DNA of 64,000 nucleotides from Cellulomonas cellasea (GCF_006538745.1 NZ_BJLR01000033.1:1-64000), one strand, 5' to 3'; shown: positions 39,350 through 51,808, counted from the first letter of the stretch. The notes: generated by a model not told the origin, from the letters alone. Numbers and translations: made by a program.

Positions 39350-39604
39350 CTACTCGGCCGCGGTGTCGGCGGCCGGCTCGGCGGCGGGCGCCGCAGCCGG
39401 CTTCTTGCCGTAGCGCGCCTCGAACCGGGCCACGCGGCCACCGGTGTCGAGGATCTTCTGCTTGCCCGTGTAGAACGGGTGGCACGCGCTGCACACGTCG
39501 GTGCGGATGTGGCCCGAGGTCTCGGTGGACTTCGTCGTGAACGTGTTGCCACAGGTGCACGTCACCTGGGTCACGACGTACGCGGGGTGGATGTCAGACT
39601 TCAC
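39350..39604 (-). CDS. rpmE: Ribosomal protein bL31, zinc-binding form
   Basis: The 84-residue protein carries CTCGN (about 16-20) and CSACHPF (about 37-43), the four-cysteine zinc site of C+ bL31, and the [21 protein letters not shown] core. It binds the 50S central protuberance and bridges to the 30S head. The tail is Ala/Pro/Glu-rich. The GTG at 39604 has a GGAG-type site upstream. It follows rho by 146 nt, the normal actinobacterial neighbour, and ends at a very strong terminator. Confidence 0.95.
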   Translation of the reverse strand: MKSDIHPAYVVTQVTCTCGNTFTTKSTETSGHIRTDVCSACHPFYTGKQKILDTGGRVARFEARYGKKPAAAPAAEPAADTAAE

Positions 39605-39750
39605 AGGGTTCTCCTCGCTGGGTCGTCTCCGGGTCGTGCACGCGAACCGCACACGTGAACCGCAGACCAACAGAACATTGTGCCAGAACACGGCGGGGGC
39701 CCGAAACCTTCCCGGACCCGCCGCCGCATCCTCGCGGGGTCGTGCGTGCG

Positions 39751-41856
<2,106 letters not shown>

Positions 41857-42342
41857 GAAGGACCCTTCCCCCTCGTCGGTGGCACGCACCCGGCCTGCGG
41901 GTTCGGCCTACGTCCGGTCCTGAGCGGCCGGATCGTTTGCTGGAGCCACACGCGCTGCGTACGACGACGTCTGCGCACGTGGGCTGGATTGCTCCCGGCG
42001 GGGCTCGCGGTGCCCGTCGCGCACCCTCGAGGCTGAGGTGTGCGGGTGTGGAGAGACGGGAACGTGGCGGAGCACGAGATCCGGGGAACTCGGTCATCGT
42101 ACCACCGCGTGTGATATCGCCCGGTCCTGGACACATGTTCACCCGACCGGGTGGCGAGCGGCTCGGTGCGGCTCCACGAGCGGCTCCCGAGCGCCTCCAC
42201 GAGCGGCTCCGGGGCACCTCCGTGAGCGGCTCGGGGGCCCCTCCGCGAGCGGCTCCGGGCGGCACGACGACCGCACGGGCGAGGGCTCCGGCGGGGCGCG
42301 GAGGGGCACCGCCGCCGGGCGGGCACCCGCGCGGGAGAGGGC
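41857..42342. other. Gap between rho and thrB with tandem repeats
   Basis: This 486-bp stretch has no gene. It should contain the rho promoter and leader, and the end of the thrB transcript. A 23-bp tandem repeat lies at 42155-42262. Rho leaders often serve autoregulation, but I cannot point to a specific attenuator. Confidence 0.6.
42155..42262. repeat. 23-bp imperfect tandem repeat, nearly five copies
   Basis: Units starting CGAGCGGCTC occur at 42155, 42177, 42200, 42223 (first base T) and 42246, with lengths 22, 23, 23, 23 and a partial 17. Each full unit ends in CTCCA or CTCCG. The array lies upstream of rho and downstream of thrB. Confidence 0.8.
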
Positions 42343-43302
42343 TCAGCCGACCGGCCAGGCGCCCCCGCCGTCGAGGTCGAGCCCCGGGCGCAGCACGGCC
42401 CAGCCGCCCATCACGCCGCCGAACGCGTCGTCGACCACCCCGTCCGCGTCCGTGCCGACAGCCGTTCCCGCGGCGTCCCGACGCACGCGCGCCAGCGCGA
42501 GGACCGTCGGCCCGGCGCCCGAGACGACCGCCGCGACCCCGTGCGCCCGCAGCGCGTCGACGAGCGCGAGGCTGTCCGGCATGACGTCGCGACGGTAGGG
42601 CTGGTGCAGCCAGTCGCAGGTCGCGGGCAGCAGGAGGTCGGGGCGGCGCGAGAGCGCCTCGACGAGCAGCGCCGCTCGTCCGGCCTGCTGCGCGGCGTCG
42701 CGGTGCGGGACGCTCGCGGGCAGCACACCGCGGGCCCGCCGCGTCGACAGCTCGGTCGCCGGGACGACGACGAGCGGGGCGACGTCCGGGTGGAGGCCGA
42801 GGCGGACGGCCCGCGGCCGCTCGCCCGTGCCCTCGAGCCACGCGATCGTCGCGCCGCCGAGCAGCGCGGGTGCGGCGTTGTCCGGGTGGCCCTCGAGCTC
42901 GGTCGCGAGGCCGAGGACGGTCTCGTCGTCGAGCGCCTCGGGGTCCGCGAGCAGCGCGCGGGCGAGCAGGAGGCCGCCGACCGCCGCGGCCGCCGACGAG
43001 CCGAGCCCGCGACCGTGCGGGATGCGGTTGGTGCACGTCAGGTGCAGGCCCGTCTGCGGCGCACCCACGTGGTCGAGCGCGAGCCGCAGCGCCCGGACGA
43101 CGAGGTGGTCCTCGCCGCGCGGCACCGAGTCGGCGCCCTCGCCGGTCACGTCGACGACGACGCCGGGCGAGCCGAGCGCACGCACCTCGAGGTCGTCGTG
43201 CAGCCCGAGCGCGAGCCCGAGCGCGTCGAAGCCCGGGCCGAGGTTCGCGCTCGTCGCCGGGACGCGCGCGCGGACGTGGTGGTGGCCCAGCCGCATGGTC
43301 AC
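42343..43302 (-). CDS. thrB: Homoserine kinase
   Basis: The 319-residue GHMP kinase has the N-terminal PATSANLGPGFDALG (about 15-29), the phosphate-binding loop PHGRGLGSSAAAAVGG (about 95-110) and the C-terminal VVSGAGPTVLALA. It phosphorylates homoserine on the path to threonine in the cytoplasm. The start is GTG at 43302 or ATG at 43296; neither is clearly better. It follows thrC by 7 nt, so thrC and thrB share a message with hom. Confidence 0.94.
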   Translation of the reverse strand: MTMRLGHHHVRARVPATSANLGPGFDALGLALGLHDDLEVRALGSPGVVVDVTGEGADSVPRGEDHLVVRALRLALDHVGAPQTGLHLTCTNRIPHGRGLGSSAAAAVGGLLLARALLADPEALDDETVLGLATELEGHPDNAAPALLGGATIAWLEGTGERPRAVRLGLHPDVAPLVVVPATELSTRRARGVLPASVPHRDAAQQAGRAALLVEALSRRPDLLLPATCDWLHQPYRRDVMPDSLALVDALRAHGVAAVVSGAGPTVLALARVRRDAAGTAVGTDADGVVDDAFGGVMGGWAVLRPGLDLDGGGAWPVG

Positions 43303-43309
43303 ACCCGGC

Positions 43310-44401
43310 TCAGGACAGCTCGAGCGCGTCGGCGATCGACACGACGTCCGCGCTGACCCGCACGGGCACGATCTCCGAGCCGTCCGCCGTCTTGAGCGCC
43401 CACTGCGGGTCCTTGAGGCCGTGGCCCGTGACCGTCACGACGATGCGCGCGCCCGCGGGGACGCGACCCTGCTCGGCGAGCATGAGGATGCCGGCGACGC
43501 CCGCGGCCGAGGCGGGCTCGACGAACACGCCGACCCGGCTCGACAGGATGCGGTGCGCGGCCAGGATCTGCTCGTCGGTCACGGCCTCGATCAGGCCGCG
43601 CGAGGTGTCGCGCGCGTCCTCGGCCTGCTGCCACGACGCGGGGTTGCCGATGCGGATCGCGGTCGCGATCGTCTCGGGCTGGTCGACGGGGTGGCCCGCG
43701 ACGATGGGCGCCGCGCCGGCCGCCTGGAAGCCCCACATCGCCGGGGTCCGCGTCGCGACGGCCCCGTGCTCCTCGCCCGCGTCGAGTCCCGCGTACTCGC
43801 GGTAGCCGCGCCAGTACGCCGTGATGTTCCCCGCGTTGCCGACCGGCAGCGCGTGGATGTCGGGCGCGTCGCCCAGCGCGTCGACGACCTCGAACGAGCC
43901 GGTCTTCTGGCCCTCGATGCGGTCCGAGTTGACCGAGTTCACGAGCTCGACGGGGTACACCTCGGCGAGCTTGCGGGCTGCGACGAGGCAGTCGTCGAAG
44001 TTGCCGTCGACCTGGAGCAGGCGCGCCCCGTGCGCGATGGCCTGGCTCAGCTTGCCCATCGCGATCTTGCCGTCGGGCACGAGCACCGCGCAGAGCATCC
44101 CGGCCGCGGTCGCGTACGCCGCGGCCGACGCCGACGTGTTGCCGGTCGACGCGCACACGACCGCCTTGGCGCCTCGCCCGGCCGCCGACGAGATCGCCGT
44201 CGTCATGCCGCGGTCCTTGAACGAGCCGGTCGGGTTCATGCCCTCGACCTTGAGGAACACCTCGGCGCCCGTGAGCTCCGACAGGGCCGGCGCGGGGACG
44301 AGCGGCGTGCCGCCCTCCCCCAGCGTGACGACCTTGCGCTGCACGTGCTCCGGCAGCCGGTCCGCGTACTCGGCGATGATGCCTCGCCACTGGTGGGCCA
44401 T
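43310..44401 (-). CDS. thrC: Threonine synthase
   Basis: The 363-residue PLP enzyme has Lys62 in [11 protein letters not shown] as the cofactor lysine, [14 protein letters not shown] for phosphate binding, and [15 protein letters not shown]. It converts O-phosphohomoserine to threonine. Its length and motifs are of the short class found in actinobacteria. The ATG overlaps the last base of the hom stop (TGATG at 44399-44403). Confidence 0.96.
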   Translation of the reverse strand: MAHQWRGIIAEYADRLPEHVQRKVVTLGEGGTPLVPAPALSELTGAEVFLKVEGMNPTGSFKDRGMTTAISSAAGRGAKAVVCASTGNTSASAAAYATAAGMLCAVLVPDGKIAMGKLSQAIAHGARLLQVDGNFDDCLVAARKLAEVYPVELVNSVNSDRIEGQKTGSFEVVDALGDAPDIHALPVGNAGNITAYWRGYREYAGLDAGEEHGAVATRTPAMWGFQAAGAAPIVAGHPVDQPETIATAIRIGNPASWQQAEDARDTSRGLIEAVTDEQILAAHRILSSRVGVFVEPASAAGVAGILMLAEQGRVPAGARIVVTVTGHGLKDPQWALKTADGSEIVPVRVSADVVSIADALELS

Positions 44402-45756
44402 CAGACTCCCTCGACTCGCAGCACGGACAGCACCCGGCGGACCGCCTCGTGCCCGGTGATCGCGGCGACCGTGGCCGCGAGCGACTCCTCCGACGCCTCG
44501 TGCGTCGTGATGATCAGGCGGGCGAGCCCGTCGCCGCCGTCGGGGCCGAGGGGCGCGGGCGCCTGGCGGACGGCCTCGATCGAGACCCCGTGGTCGGCGA
44601 GCAGCGCCGCGACCTGCGCGAGGACGCCCGGGCGGTCCTGCACGTCGAGCCGGACCTGGTAGCGCGTGCGCGCCGACGACGCGGGCAGCACCGGCAGGTC
44701 GGCGTAGGACGACTCGACCGGTCCCTTGCCGCCGAGCACGCGGTGGCGGGCGGCCGAGACCACGTCGCCCAGCACCGCGGAGGCCGTGGGGGCCCCGCCG
44801 GCACCGCGGCCGTAGAACATGAGCTCGCCCGCGGCCTCGGCCTCGACGAACACCGCGTTGAACGCCCCGCGGACGCCCGCGAGCGGGTGCGCGAGCGGGA
44901 CGAGCGCCGGGTGCACGCGCACCTGGACGCCCTCGTCACGGCGCTCGGCGATCGCGAGCAGCTTGATGACGTAGCCGGTGCGCTCGGCCCACGCGACGTC
45001 GTCCACGGTGATCGCGCTGATGCCCTCGCGGTCCACGTCGTCGATCGACACGCGCGTGTGGAACGCGAGCGAGGCGAGGATCGCGGCCTTCGCGGCGGCG
45101 TCGAAGCCCTCGACGTCGGCGGTCGGGTCGGCCTCGGCGTACCCGAGCGCCTGCGCCTCCTTGACGGCCTGGTCGAGGTCGAGGCCCTCGCTCGTCATGC
45201 GGTCGAGCACGTAGTTCGTCGTGCCGTTGACGATGCCGAGCACGCGGCGCACACGGTCGCCCGCGAGCGACTCCCGGACGGGGCGCACGATCGGGATCGC
45301 CCCGGCGACGGCCGCCTCGAAGTACACGTCGACGCCCGCGGCGTCCGCCGCCGCGTAGAGGGTCGGGCCGTCCTGCGCGAGCAGCGCCTTGTTGGCGGTG
45401 ACGACGGACGCACCGTGCTCGATCGCGCGCAGCAGCAGCGAGCGCGCGGGCTCGATCCCGCCCACGACCTCGATCACGACGTCGGCGCGCGTGACGAGCT
45501 CCTCGGCGTCGGTCGTGAGCAGCTCGGCGTCGACGACGGCGTCGCGCGGCGTCGCCGTGTCGCGGACCGCGATCCCGACGAGCTCGAGCCGGGCGCCCGT
45601 GCGCGCGGCGAGGTCGTCGGCCTGCGTCGTCAGGAGGCGCACGACCTCGGTGCCCACGACGCCGCACCCGAGCAGGGCCACGCGCAGGGGCGTCGTGCGG
45701 TGGTCTCCGGTGCGCTCGTCGGTCGGGGCGCCTGCCTGCCCGTCGGCTGCTGTCAC
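44401..45756 (-). CDS. hom: Homoserine dehydrogenase with ACT domain
   Basis: The 451-residue enzyme has the Rossmann motif LLGCGVVG (about 27-34), [11 protein letters not shown] and the catalytic-domain segment [19 protein letters not shown], then a C-terminal ACT domain (about 370-451; [20 protein letters not shown]) that in relatives binds threonine for feedback inhibition. It reduces aspartate semialdehyde to homoserine. I chose GTG 45756 because GGAGG lies 8 nt upstream; a GTG at 45867 would add 37 residues of low-complexity sequence and has no site. The gap to lysA is 170 nt, so hom may have its own promoter. Confidence 0.95.
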   Translation of the reverse strand: MTAADGQAGAPTDERTGDHRTTPLRVALLGCGVVGTEVVRLLTTQADDLAARTGARLELVGIAVRDTATPRDAVVDAELLTTDAEELVTRADVVIEVVGGIEPARSLLLRAIEHGASVVTANKALLAQDGPTLYAAADAAGVDVYFEAAVAGAIPIVRPVRESLAGDRVRRVLGIVNGTTNYVLDRMTSEGLDLDQAVKEAQALGYAEADPTADVEGFDAAAKAAILASLAFHTRVSIDDVDREGISAITVDDVAWAERTGYVIKLLAIAERRDEGVQVRVHPALVPLAHPLAGVRGAFNAVFVEAEAAGELMFYGRGAGGAPTASAVLGDVVSAARHRVLGGKGPVESSYADLPVLPASSARTRYQVRLDVQDRPGVLAQVAALLADHGVSIEAVRQAPAPLGPDGGDGLARLIITTHEASEESLAATVAAITGHEAVRRVLSVLRVEGV

Positions 45757-45926
45757 TGCGTCGGCCTCCGCCTCGGGGCTGCGCCCGCTCGGTCGTTCCT
45801 GGGGTCGTGCGTCGGTCTCGTCGGCCGGACGACTGTGCGTCCTGCGCCCGCGGGGCGCGTGGACCACGGCGTCCGGCCGGCCGGGTCACAGGATAGGGGC
45901 CCGGCCCGTGGGTGCGGCGGCGGTGC

Positions 45927-47282
45927 TCAGCCCTGGTCGAGGGCCAGCAGGTCGTCCTCGGTCTCGCGGCGCACGAGCACACGGGTGGCCCCGTCCGTCA
46001 CGGCGACGACCGGGGGGCGCGGCACGTGGTTGTAGTTCGAGGCCATCGAGCGCCCGTACGCACCCGTCGCCGCGACGGCGAGCAGGTCGCCGGTCCGCAC
46101 GTCGGCGGGCAGCTGCACCTCGTGGACCACGATGTCGCCGCTCTCGCAGTGCTTGCCGACGACCCGGGCGAGCACGCCGGTCTCGCCGCTCGTCCGGGAG
46201 ACGACCTCCGCGTGGTACGCCGCGCCGTACAGCGCCGGGCGGATGTTGTCGCTCATGCCGCCGTCGACCGCCACGTACAGGCGGGTGCGGCCGTCGTCGA
46301 GCACGACGGGCTTGACGGTGCCGACCGTGTAGAGCGTGCACGTCGTGGGTCCGACGATCGCCCGGCCCGGCTCGATGGACAGGCGCGGCAGCGGCGTCGA
46401 CAGCTCGGCGCACACCGCGTCGACCGTGGACGCGAGGTCCTTCGCGACGCGGGCCGGGTCGAGCGGGACCTCGCCGGGCACGTACGCGATGCCGTAGCCG
46501 CCTCCGAGGTCGACCTCGGGGACGAGGTAGCCGGTGTCGCGCGCGAGCTCGGCACGCAGTGCGAGCACCTTGCGGGCGGCGACCTCGAAGCCCGACGGGT
46601 CGAGGATCTGCGAGCCGATGTGCGAGTGGATGCCGAGCAGGTGGAGCTCGGGGCGGTCGAGCACGGCGCGCAGCGCGGTCATCGCGGGGCTCGTGCCGCC
46701 GTCCGGGCCGGCGACGAGCGAGAGGCCGAACTTCTGGTCCTCGTGCGCGGTCGAGATGTACTCGTGGCCGCCGGCGTGCACGCCCGTCGTGACGCGCACC
46801 ATGACCGGGGCCGGGCCGCCGCCGTGCGCACGCGCGGCCTCGGCCACGCGCTCGACCTCGCCGATCGAGTCGACGATGATCCGGCCGACGCCCGCGTCGA
46901 GCGCGCGCGCGAGCTCGGAGTCCGACTTGTTGTTGCCGTGCAGCCCGATCTCCGAGCCGGGCAGCCCCGCGCGCAGGGCGACCGCGAGCTCGCCGCCCGT
47001 CGCGGTGTCGACGCGCAGCCCCTCCTCGTGCGCCCACCGGGCGACCGCGACCGAGAGGAACGCCTTGCCCGCGTAGTACACGTCGACGCCCGTGCCGAGC
47101 GGCTCGAACGCCGCGGCGAACGCGTCCCGGTACGCCCGGGCCCGGGCGCGGAAGTCGGCCTCGTCGAGCACGTACGCGGGGGTCCCGTGCTCCGCCGCGA
47201 GCGCGCGCACGTCGACCCCCGCGACCTCGACCGCGCCGTCGGCCGCGCGCGTGACGCCGCTCGACCAGGGCGAGCCGGTCAC
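45927..47282 (-). CDS. lysA: Diaminopimelate decarboxylase
   Basis: The 451-residue fold-type III PLP enzyme has Lys73 in YYAGKAFLS as cofactor lysine, GIHSHIGSQ, the glycine loop VDLGGGYGI and CESGDI near the C-terminus, whose Cys completes the active site across the dimer. It makes lysine from meso-diaminopimelate. The GTG start overlaps the argS stop (GTGA, 47279-47282). An argS-lysA pair is a well-known actinobacterial arrangement. Confidence 0.96.
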   Translation of the reverse strand: MTGSPWSSGVTRAADGAVEVAGVDVRALAAEHGTPAYVLDEADFRARARAYRDAFAAAFEPLGTGVDVYYAGKAFLSVAVARWAHEEGLRVDTATGGELAVALRAGLPGSEIGLHGNNKSDSELARALDAGVGRIIVDSIGEVERVAEAARAHGGGPAPVMVRVTTGVHAGGHEYISTAHEDQKFGLSLVAGPDGGTSPAMTALRAVLDRPELHLLGIHSHIGSQILDPSGFEVAARKVLALRAELARDTGYLVPEVDLGGGYGIAYVPGEVPLDPARVAKDLASTVDAVCAELSTPLPRLSIEPGRAIVGPTTCTLYTVGTVKPVVLDDGRTRLYVAVDGGMSDNIRPALYGAAYHAEVVSRTSGETGVLARVVGKHCESGDIVVHEVQLPADVRTGDLLAVAATGAYGRSMASNYNHVPRPPVVAVTDGATRVLVRRETEDDLLALDQG

Positions 47283-48958
47283 TTGCGCTCGGGCGCGCTC
47301 ACGCCCAGGAGCTCGAGGCCGTTCGCGAGGACCTGACGGGTCGCGTCGTTGAGCCACAGGCGCGTGCGGTGCACGTCCGTGACCTCCTCGTCGCCCATCG
47401 GCGTGACGCGGCGCAGCTCGTACCACTTCTGGTAGGCGCCGGCGACCTCCTCGAGGTACCGGGCGACGCGGTGCGGCTCGCGGAGCTCCGCGGCCTGGGT
47501 CACGACGCGCGGCAGCTGCGCGAGCAGCCCGAGCAGGACCGCGTCGGCCTCGTGGTCGAGCAGCGACGGGTCGAAGCCCGCGGTCCGGTCGACGCCCGAG
47601 TCCGCGGCGTTGCGCCCGACGCCCACCGTGCGGGCGTGCGCGTACTGCACGTAGTGCACGGGGTTCTCGTTGGTCGCGCTCGCAAGCAGGTCCAGGTCGA
47701 TGTCGAGCTGGGAGTTCGCCGCGGAGCGCGCGAGCGCGTACCGGGCGGCGTCGATGCCGACGGCGTCGACGAGGTCGTCGAGCGAGATGATCGTGCCCGC
47801 GCGCTTCGACATCCGGACCGGCTCGCCGTCCTTGAGCAGGTTGACCATCTGCCCGATGAGGATCTCGAGGTTCACGCCCGGGGTGTCCCCGAACGCCGCG
47901 CACATCGCCATCATGCGGCCGATGTACCCGTGGTGGTCGGCGCCGAGCATGATGATCGCGCGGTCGAAGCCCCGCTCCCGCTTGTCGAGGTAGTACGCCA
48001 GGTCGCCCGCGATGTACGCGGCCTCGCCGTCGGACTTGACGATGACGCGGTCCTTGTCGTCACCGAACTCGGTGGTCCGCAGCCACGTCGCGCCGTCGGT
48101 CTCGAAGATGTGCCCGAGCTCGCGCAGGCGCTCGATGGCCCGCTCGACCGCGCGCGACTCGTGCAGGGAGTCCTCGTGGAAGTACACGTCGAAGTCGACC
48201 CGGAAGTCGTGCAGCTTGGCCTTGATCTCGCCGAACATGCGCTCGACGCCGCGCGCCCGGAACGCCTCGACCGCCTCGGCGTCGGGCAGCGTGCGCGGGT
48301 CGGGCTCCCCCGCCGCGAGCGCCTCGGCGACGACCGCCTCGGCGATCTCGGTGATGTACTGCCCGCCGTAGCCGTCCTCGGGGGCCTCCTCGCCGCGCGC
48401 ACGGGCGACGAGCGAGCGCGCGAACCGGTCGATCTGGGCGCCGTGGTCGTTGAAGTAGTACTCGCGGGTCACGTCCGCGCCGGACGCCTGCAGCACGCGC
48501 GCGAGCGAGTCGCCGACGGCCGCCCACCGCACGCCGCCGATGTGCAGCGGCCCGGTCGGGTTGGCCGAGACGAACTCGAGGTTGATCCGCTGGCCCGCGA
48601 GCGCCTCCGTGCGCCCGTAGGCGTGGCCCTGCTCGACGATCGCCCGCGCGAGCTCGCCCGCGGCCGCGGCGTCGAGCGTGATGTTGAGGAACCCGGGGCC
48701 GGCGACGTCCACCTTCGCGACGCCCGGGTGCTCCGCGAGGCGGCGCGCGAGCTCCTCGGCGAACGCGCGCGGGTTCGTGCCGGCCCGCTTCGCGAGCTGC
48801 ATCGCGACGTTCGTCGCCCAGTCGCCGTGCTCGCGCTGGCGCGGTCGCTCGACGTGGACCTCGGCGGGGACGAGCGCGGCGTCGAGGGCGAACGTGCCGT
48901 CGTCGACCGCGGCCACGAGGGCAGCACGGAGGGCCTGGGAGAGCTCAGCGGGGGTCAC
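47279..48958 (-). CDS. argS: Arginyl-tRNA synthetase
   Basis: The 559-residue class I synthetase has the N-terminal additional domain, [15 protein letters not shown] with the HIGH-type motif, the [17 protein letters not shown] region, MSKRAGT as the KMSKS-type loop, and a C-terminal anticodon-binding DALR domain ending [13 protein letters not shown]. It charges tRNA-Arg. The GTG at 48958 begins at the conserved domain edge; the longer frame to 49162 is low-complexity. It is the first gene of the argS-lysA pair. Confidence 0.96.
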   Translation of the reverse strand: MTPAELSQALRAALVAAVDDGTFALDAALVPAEVHVERPRQREHGDWATNVAMQLAKRAGTNPRAFAEELARRLAEHPGVAKVDVAGPGFLNITLDAAAAGELARAIVEQGHAYGRTEALAGQRINLEFVSANPTGPLHIGGVRWAAVGDSLARVLQASGADVTREYYFNDHGAQIDRFARSLVARARGEEAPEDGYGGQYITEIAEAVVAEALAAGEPDPRTLPDAEAVEAFRARGVERMFGEIKAKLHDFRVDFDVYFHEDSLHESRAVERAIERLRELGHIFETDGATWLRTTEFGDDKDRVIVKSDGEAAYIAGDLAYYLDKRERGFDRAIIMLGADHHGYIGRMMAMCAAFGDTPGVNLEILIGQMVNLLKDGEPVRMSKRAGTIISLDDLVDAVGIDAARYALARSAANSQLDIDLDLLASATNENPVHYVQYAHARTVGVGRNAADSGVDRTAGFDPSLLDHEADAVLLGLLAQLPRVVTQAAELREPHRVARYLEEVAGAYQKWYELRRVTPMGDEEVTDVHRTRLWLNDATRQVLANGLELLGVSAPERK

Positions 48959-49236
48959 CGCTCCAGGGTACCGAGCGCTGCCCGGGCACCCCGACAGGAT
49001 TCCGCCGGTCGGGCGCGGCCGTCGCCCGGCCCGGCGCACGCTCCCGGTGCGACCGCCCGGCCCGCGGTGGTCGCGCTGCTCCTCGCGCACGGCGCGGCAC
49101 GGCGTACCGGACGCGCGTCCGGGTACGGAGGTCCCAGGTCCCTGGCGGTCACCGCCGTGCACGGTGTTGACTGCACCGGCACTCGACCTGCGGCGCCGCG
49201 CCGCGGCAGGTCGTCACGGACGCGAAGAGGGACGGG

Positions 49237-49890
49237 ATGACACGCCGCACCGGGCTGATCGACAACGCCGTCGACACGCTGCGCCAGCGCATCACGTCGG
49301 GCCAGTGGGCCGTCGGGACCCGCATCCCGCCCGAGCCCGCGCTCGCCGAGCTCCTGGGCGTCGGGCGCAACACCGTGCGCGAGGCCGTGCAGTCGCTCGT
49401 GCACGCCGGGCTGCTCGCGCGCCGGCAGGGCTCGGGCACCTACGTGCTCTCGACCTCCGAGCTCGCCGTGACGATGGGCCGCCAGATCGCGGACGCCCGT
49501 CAGCGCGACGTCGTCGAGGTCCGGCGCAGCCTCGAGGTCGAGGCGGCGCGGCTCGCGGCCCGGCGGCGCACCGGGACCGACGTCACGACGCTCGAGCGGC
49601 TCCGGGAGCAGCGCGCCGTCGCCTACGCGGGCGGCGACCTCGACGAGATGGTCAGCACCGACCTCGCGCTGCACCTCGCGATCGCCCGCGCCGCCCGCAA
49701 CCCGGTGCTGCTCTCGCTGTACGAGAGCCTGATCGACGCGATCAGCGAGAACATCCGGTTCAACTTCGAGCGCCCGGCGCTCGGCGACGCGGGGCACGAC
49801 GACCTCGTCGCGGCGATCGTCGCGGGCGACGAGGAGACGGCGATGACCGAGGTCGAGACGTACCTGTCGGCGCTGGTCGGACGCGGCTGA
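49237..49890 (+). CDS. GntR/FadR-family transcriptional regulator
   Basis: The 217-residue protein has a winged helix-turn-helix (about 5-70; IPPEPALAELLGVGRNTVREA) and a helical FCD effector domain (about 80-215) with the metal-site pattern Asp/His seen in FadR-type proteins. Members sense carboxylic acids or other small metabolites. The ATG at 49237 has an AAGAGGGA site. It is divergent from argS across 278 bp and is followed by a tRNA gene, so the neighbours do not reveal its target. Confidence 0.88.
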   Translation: MTRRTGLIDNAVDTLRQRITSGQWAVGTRIPPEPALAELLGVGRNTVREAVQSLVHAGLLARRQGSGTYVLSTSELAVTMGRQIADARQRDVVEVRRSLEVEAARLAARRRTGTDVTTLERLREQRAVAYAGGDLDEMVSTDLALHLAIARAARNPVLLSLYESLIDAISENIRFNFERPALGDAGHDDLVAAIVAGDEETAMTEVETYLSALVGRG

Positions 49891-49926
49891 CCGCGATCGA
49901 CCGGACCGCCGGCCCGCCGGGGCTGG

Positions 49927-49932
49927 TAGTGT
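49927..49932 (+). promoter_or_regulatory. Possible -10 element of the tRNA gene
   Basis: TAGTGT lies 29 nt before the tRNA 5' end and fits TAnnnT. No clear -35 is seen. Confidence 0.3.
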
Positions 49933-49961
49933 CGTGCACCGCGCCAGCACGACCGGCGCAG

Positions 49962-50034
49962 GCCCGCGTAGCTCAGTGGATAGAGCGTCTGCCTCCGGAG
50001 CAGAAGGTCGAAGGTTCGAGTCCTTTCGCGGGCA
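49962..50034 (+). tRNA. tRNA-Arg, anticodon CCG
   Basis: The 73-nt sequence folds as a standard cloverleaf: acceptor GCCCGCG with CGCGGGC, D stem GCTC/GAGC, anticodon stem TCTGC/GCAGA with loop CTCCGGA (anticodon CCG), and T arm GAAGG-TTCGAGT-CCTTT. The discriminator is A and CCA is not encoded. It reads CGG codons, which are frequent in this GC-rich genome. No integrase gene or duplicated 3' end lies nearby, so it has not been used as an attachment site in this window. Confidence 0.97.
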
Positions 50035-50100
50035 CCCCTCCTCGGTGACCGGCCCGTGCGCCGGCGCACGTCGCCCCTCTCCCGCCGCACGGCGCCGCAG

Positions 50101-50112
50101 TACCGTTGGGCG
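50101..50112 (+). promoter_or_regulatory. Possible leaderless promoter of the AlkZ-like gene
   Basis: TACCGT at 50101-50106 is followed by exactly 6 nt and then the GTG at 50113. This is the spacing expected if transcription starts at the GTG, giving a leaderless mRNA. No Shine-Dalgarno is present, which agrees. Confidence 0.45.
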
Positions 50113-51216
50113 GTGCTCTCGCTCACGTGGCCGGCCGCGCTCGCGTGGCGCCTGGGACGTCACGGGCTGGACCCCGTCGGCTCGTCGTCGGCCGCGGAGG
50201 TCGTCGCGACGCTCGTGGCCGTCGCCGCCCAGCTCGACCCCGCCTCCGCCGAGCTCGGCGTGCGCACGCGGTGCCGCGGCTCCGCCCCGGGCGACGTGGC
50301 GCGCGCGCTGGCCGACGGGACGCTCGTCTCCACGTTCGCGTTCCGGGGCGCCGTGCACCTGATGACGCCCGACACGGCCGCGGTGCACCTCGCGCTGCGC
50401 GCCGCGAGCCGCATGTGGGAGCGCCCGGGCTGGCAGAGCCACTACGCGCTCGCGCCCGACGACTGGCCGGCGCTGCGGGCGGCCGTGCGCGAGGCACTCG
50501 CCGACGGGCCGTTGACCCGCGCCGAGCTCGCGGCGGCCGTCACCGCCGAGGGCCGGTACGCGCACCTCGGCACCGCGTTCACCGACCCGTCCGCGACCTT
50601 CCTCAAGCCGTTCGCCTGGCAGGGCGACCTGAGCCTCGGGCCGTCGCGCGACGGCCGCATGACGCTGCAGGGCCTCGCGACCCACCCGGGCTGGCCGGGC
50701 CTGCCAGCGCTCGAGGACGCCGGGCCGCGCGCCGTCGAGGCGTACGTGCGCGCGTACGGCCCCGCGTCGGCCGCGAACCTCGCGCACTGGCTGAGCCAGG
50801 GGCTGGGCGTGCGGCAGACGCAGCTGCGCGCGTGGGTCGGGGTCTGCGGCGAGCGCCTCACGACGGTCTCGGTCGACGGCGAGGAGCGCTGGGTGCACCG
50901 CGACGACCTCGACGGGCTCGCCGCCGCGCGCCCGTCGGACGCGGTGCGCCTCCTGCCGCGGTACGACCAGTGGGTGCTGGGCCCGGGCACCGCGGACGAG
51001 CGGGTCGTGCCGCCGGCCGTGCGCGCGCGGGTCAGCCGCGGCGCCGACCTCGTGCTGGTGGGCGGGGTCGTCGCGCGCACCTGGACCGTCGCGGGCGGGA
51101 CGGTCACGACGTCGTGCGACGCCGACGCGCCCGCGCCCCGTGGGCTCGACGAGGAGGTCGCGCGGCTCGCGGCGATCCTCGGCCGGCCGCTCGACCGGGC
51201 GACGGTCGAGCCGTAG
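50113..51216 (+). CDS. Winged-helix protein of the AlkZ/YcaQ (DUF1006) family
   Basis: The 367-residue protein contains WPAALAWRLGRHGLD (about 5-19) at the start, a chain of winged-helix-like units in the middle (GPLTRAELAAAVTAEGRY, about 133-150) and the conserved LLPRYDQWVLG near 280-290. The AlkZ family includes DNA glycosylases that unhook bulky alkyl or crosslink lesions; the QxQ catalytic motif of true AlkZ is not evident (the near-N-terminal Gln is missing), so it may be a non-catalytic or differently acting relative. The GTG at 50113 is chosen because family members begin here and because the promoter-like element abuts it; a GTG at 50056 would add 19 Arg-rich residues. Confidence 0.75.
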   Translation: MLSLTWPAALAWRLGRHGLDPVGSSSAAEVVATLVAVAAQLDPASAELGVRTRCRGSAPGDVARALADGTLVSTFAFRGAVHLMTPDTAAVHLALRAASRMWERPGWQSHYALAPDDWPALRAAVREALADGPLTRAELAAAVTAEGRYAHLGTAFTDPSATFLKPFAWQGDLSLGPSRDGRMTLQGLATHPGWPGLPALEDAGPRAVEAYVRAYGPASAANLAHWLSQGLGVRQTQLRAWVGVCGERLTTVSVDGEERWVHRDDLDGLAAARPSDAVRLLPRYDQWVLGPGTADERVVPPAVRARVSRGADLVLVGGVVARTWTVAGGTVTTSCDADAPAPRGLDEEVARLAAILGRPLDRATVEP

Positions 51217-51277
51217 CCCCCGCCCCCGGCGGAGCGCGCCGCGGCGGAGCCGGCAGTGCGCGGTCCGCGAGCGCCGG

Positions 51278-51808
51278 TCAGCCGCGCGCGGGCACCTCGG
51301 GCGACGCGAGCTCGAGCACCTGGGCGAACCACGGCGTCGTCTCCCCCGCCGCGACGAGGTCCGCGGCCTCCTCGCGCGTGACCCAGCGCAGGTCCTGCAC
51401 CTCGTCCGGGTCGGGGGCGAAGCTGCCGTCGAAGCGGGCCACGAGCACGTGGTCGTGCTCACGCTCGACGTGGCCGGAGACGGCGTCGGGCGCGCTGTAC
51501 TGGAAGGCCCCGACCTCGACGAGCCCCTCGACGTCGACGCCGAGCTCCTCGCGCACGCGCACCCGGGCCGCGTCGGCGAGCGTCGTGCCCGGTGCGGGGT
51601 GCCCGCACGTCGAGTTGGACCACAGGCCGGCGAAGCGGCGCTTCACGGCGGCACGCTGCTGCAGCAGGAGCCGGCCCTCGCCGTCCACGAGCTGCACCGA
51701 GTACGCGCGGTGCAGGAGCCCCGGGGCGGCGTGCGCCTGGGAGACCAGCGCGACGCCGGACGCCGTCCCGTCAGGGTCGACGAGCTCGACGTGGTCCTGC
51801 TCAGCCAT
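51278..51808 (-). CDS. idi: Isopentenyl-diphosphate delta-isomerase, type 1
   Basis: The 176-residue Nudix-fold enzyme has Cys68 in STCGHP, the metal-binding His residues, REELG (about 86-90) and Glu/His EREHDHVLV for catalysis. It interconverts IPP and DMAPP for isoprenoid synthesis. The ATG at 51808 has AGGAG about 8 nt upstream; a longer frame to 51868 has no site. It is transcribed alone, divergent from the antiporter gene. Confidence 0.94.
   Translation of the reverse strand: MAEQDHVELVDPDGTASGVALVSQAHAAPGLLHRAYSVQLVDGEGRLLLQQRAAVKRRFAGLWSNSTCGHPAPGTTLADAARVRVREELGVDVEGLVEVGAFQYSAPDAVSGHVEREHDHVLVARFDGSFAPDPDEVQDLRWVTREEAADLVAAGETTPWFAQVLELASPEVPARG

Noticed and set aside
45757-45867. 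GTG at 45867 as the hom start
   Set aside because: The extra 37 residues are low-complexity and no Shine-Dalgarno precedes this codon, while the GTG at 45756 has GGAGG 8 nt upstream.
49962-50034. tRNA-Arg as an integration site for a mobile island
   Set aside because: There is no integrase, no direct repeat of the tRNA 3' end and no shift in base composition on either side.
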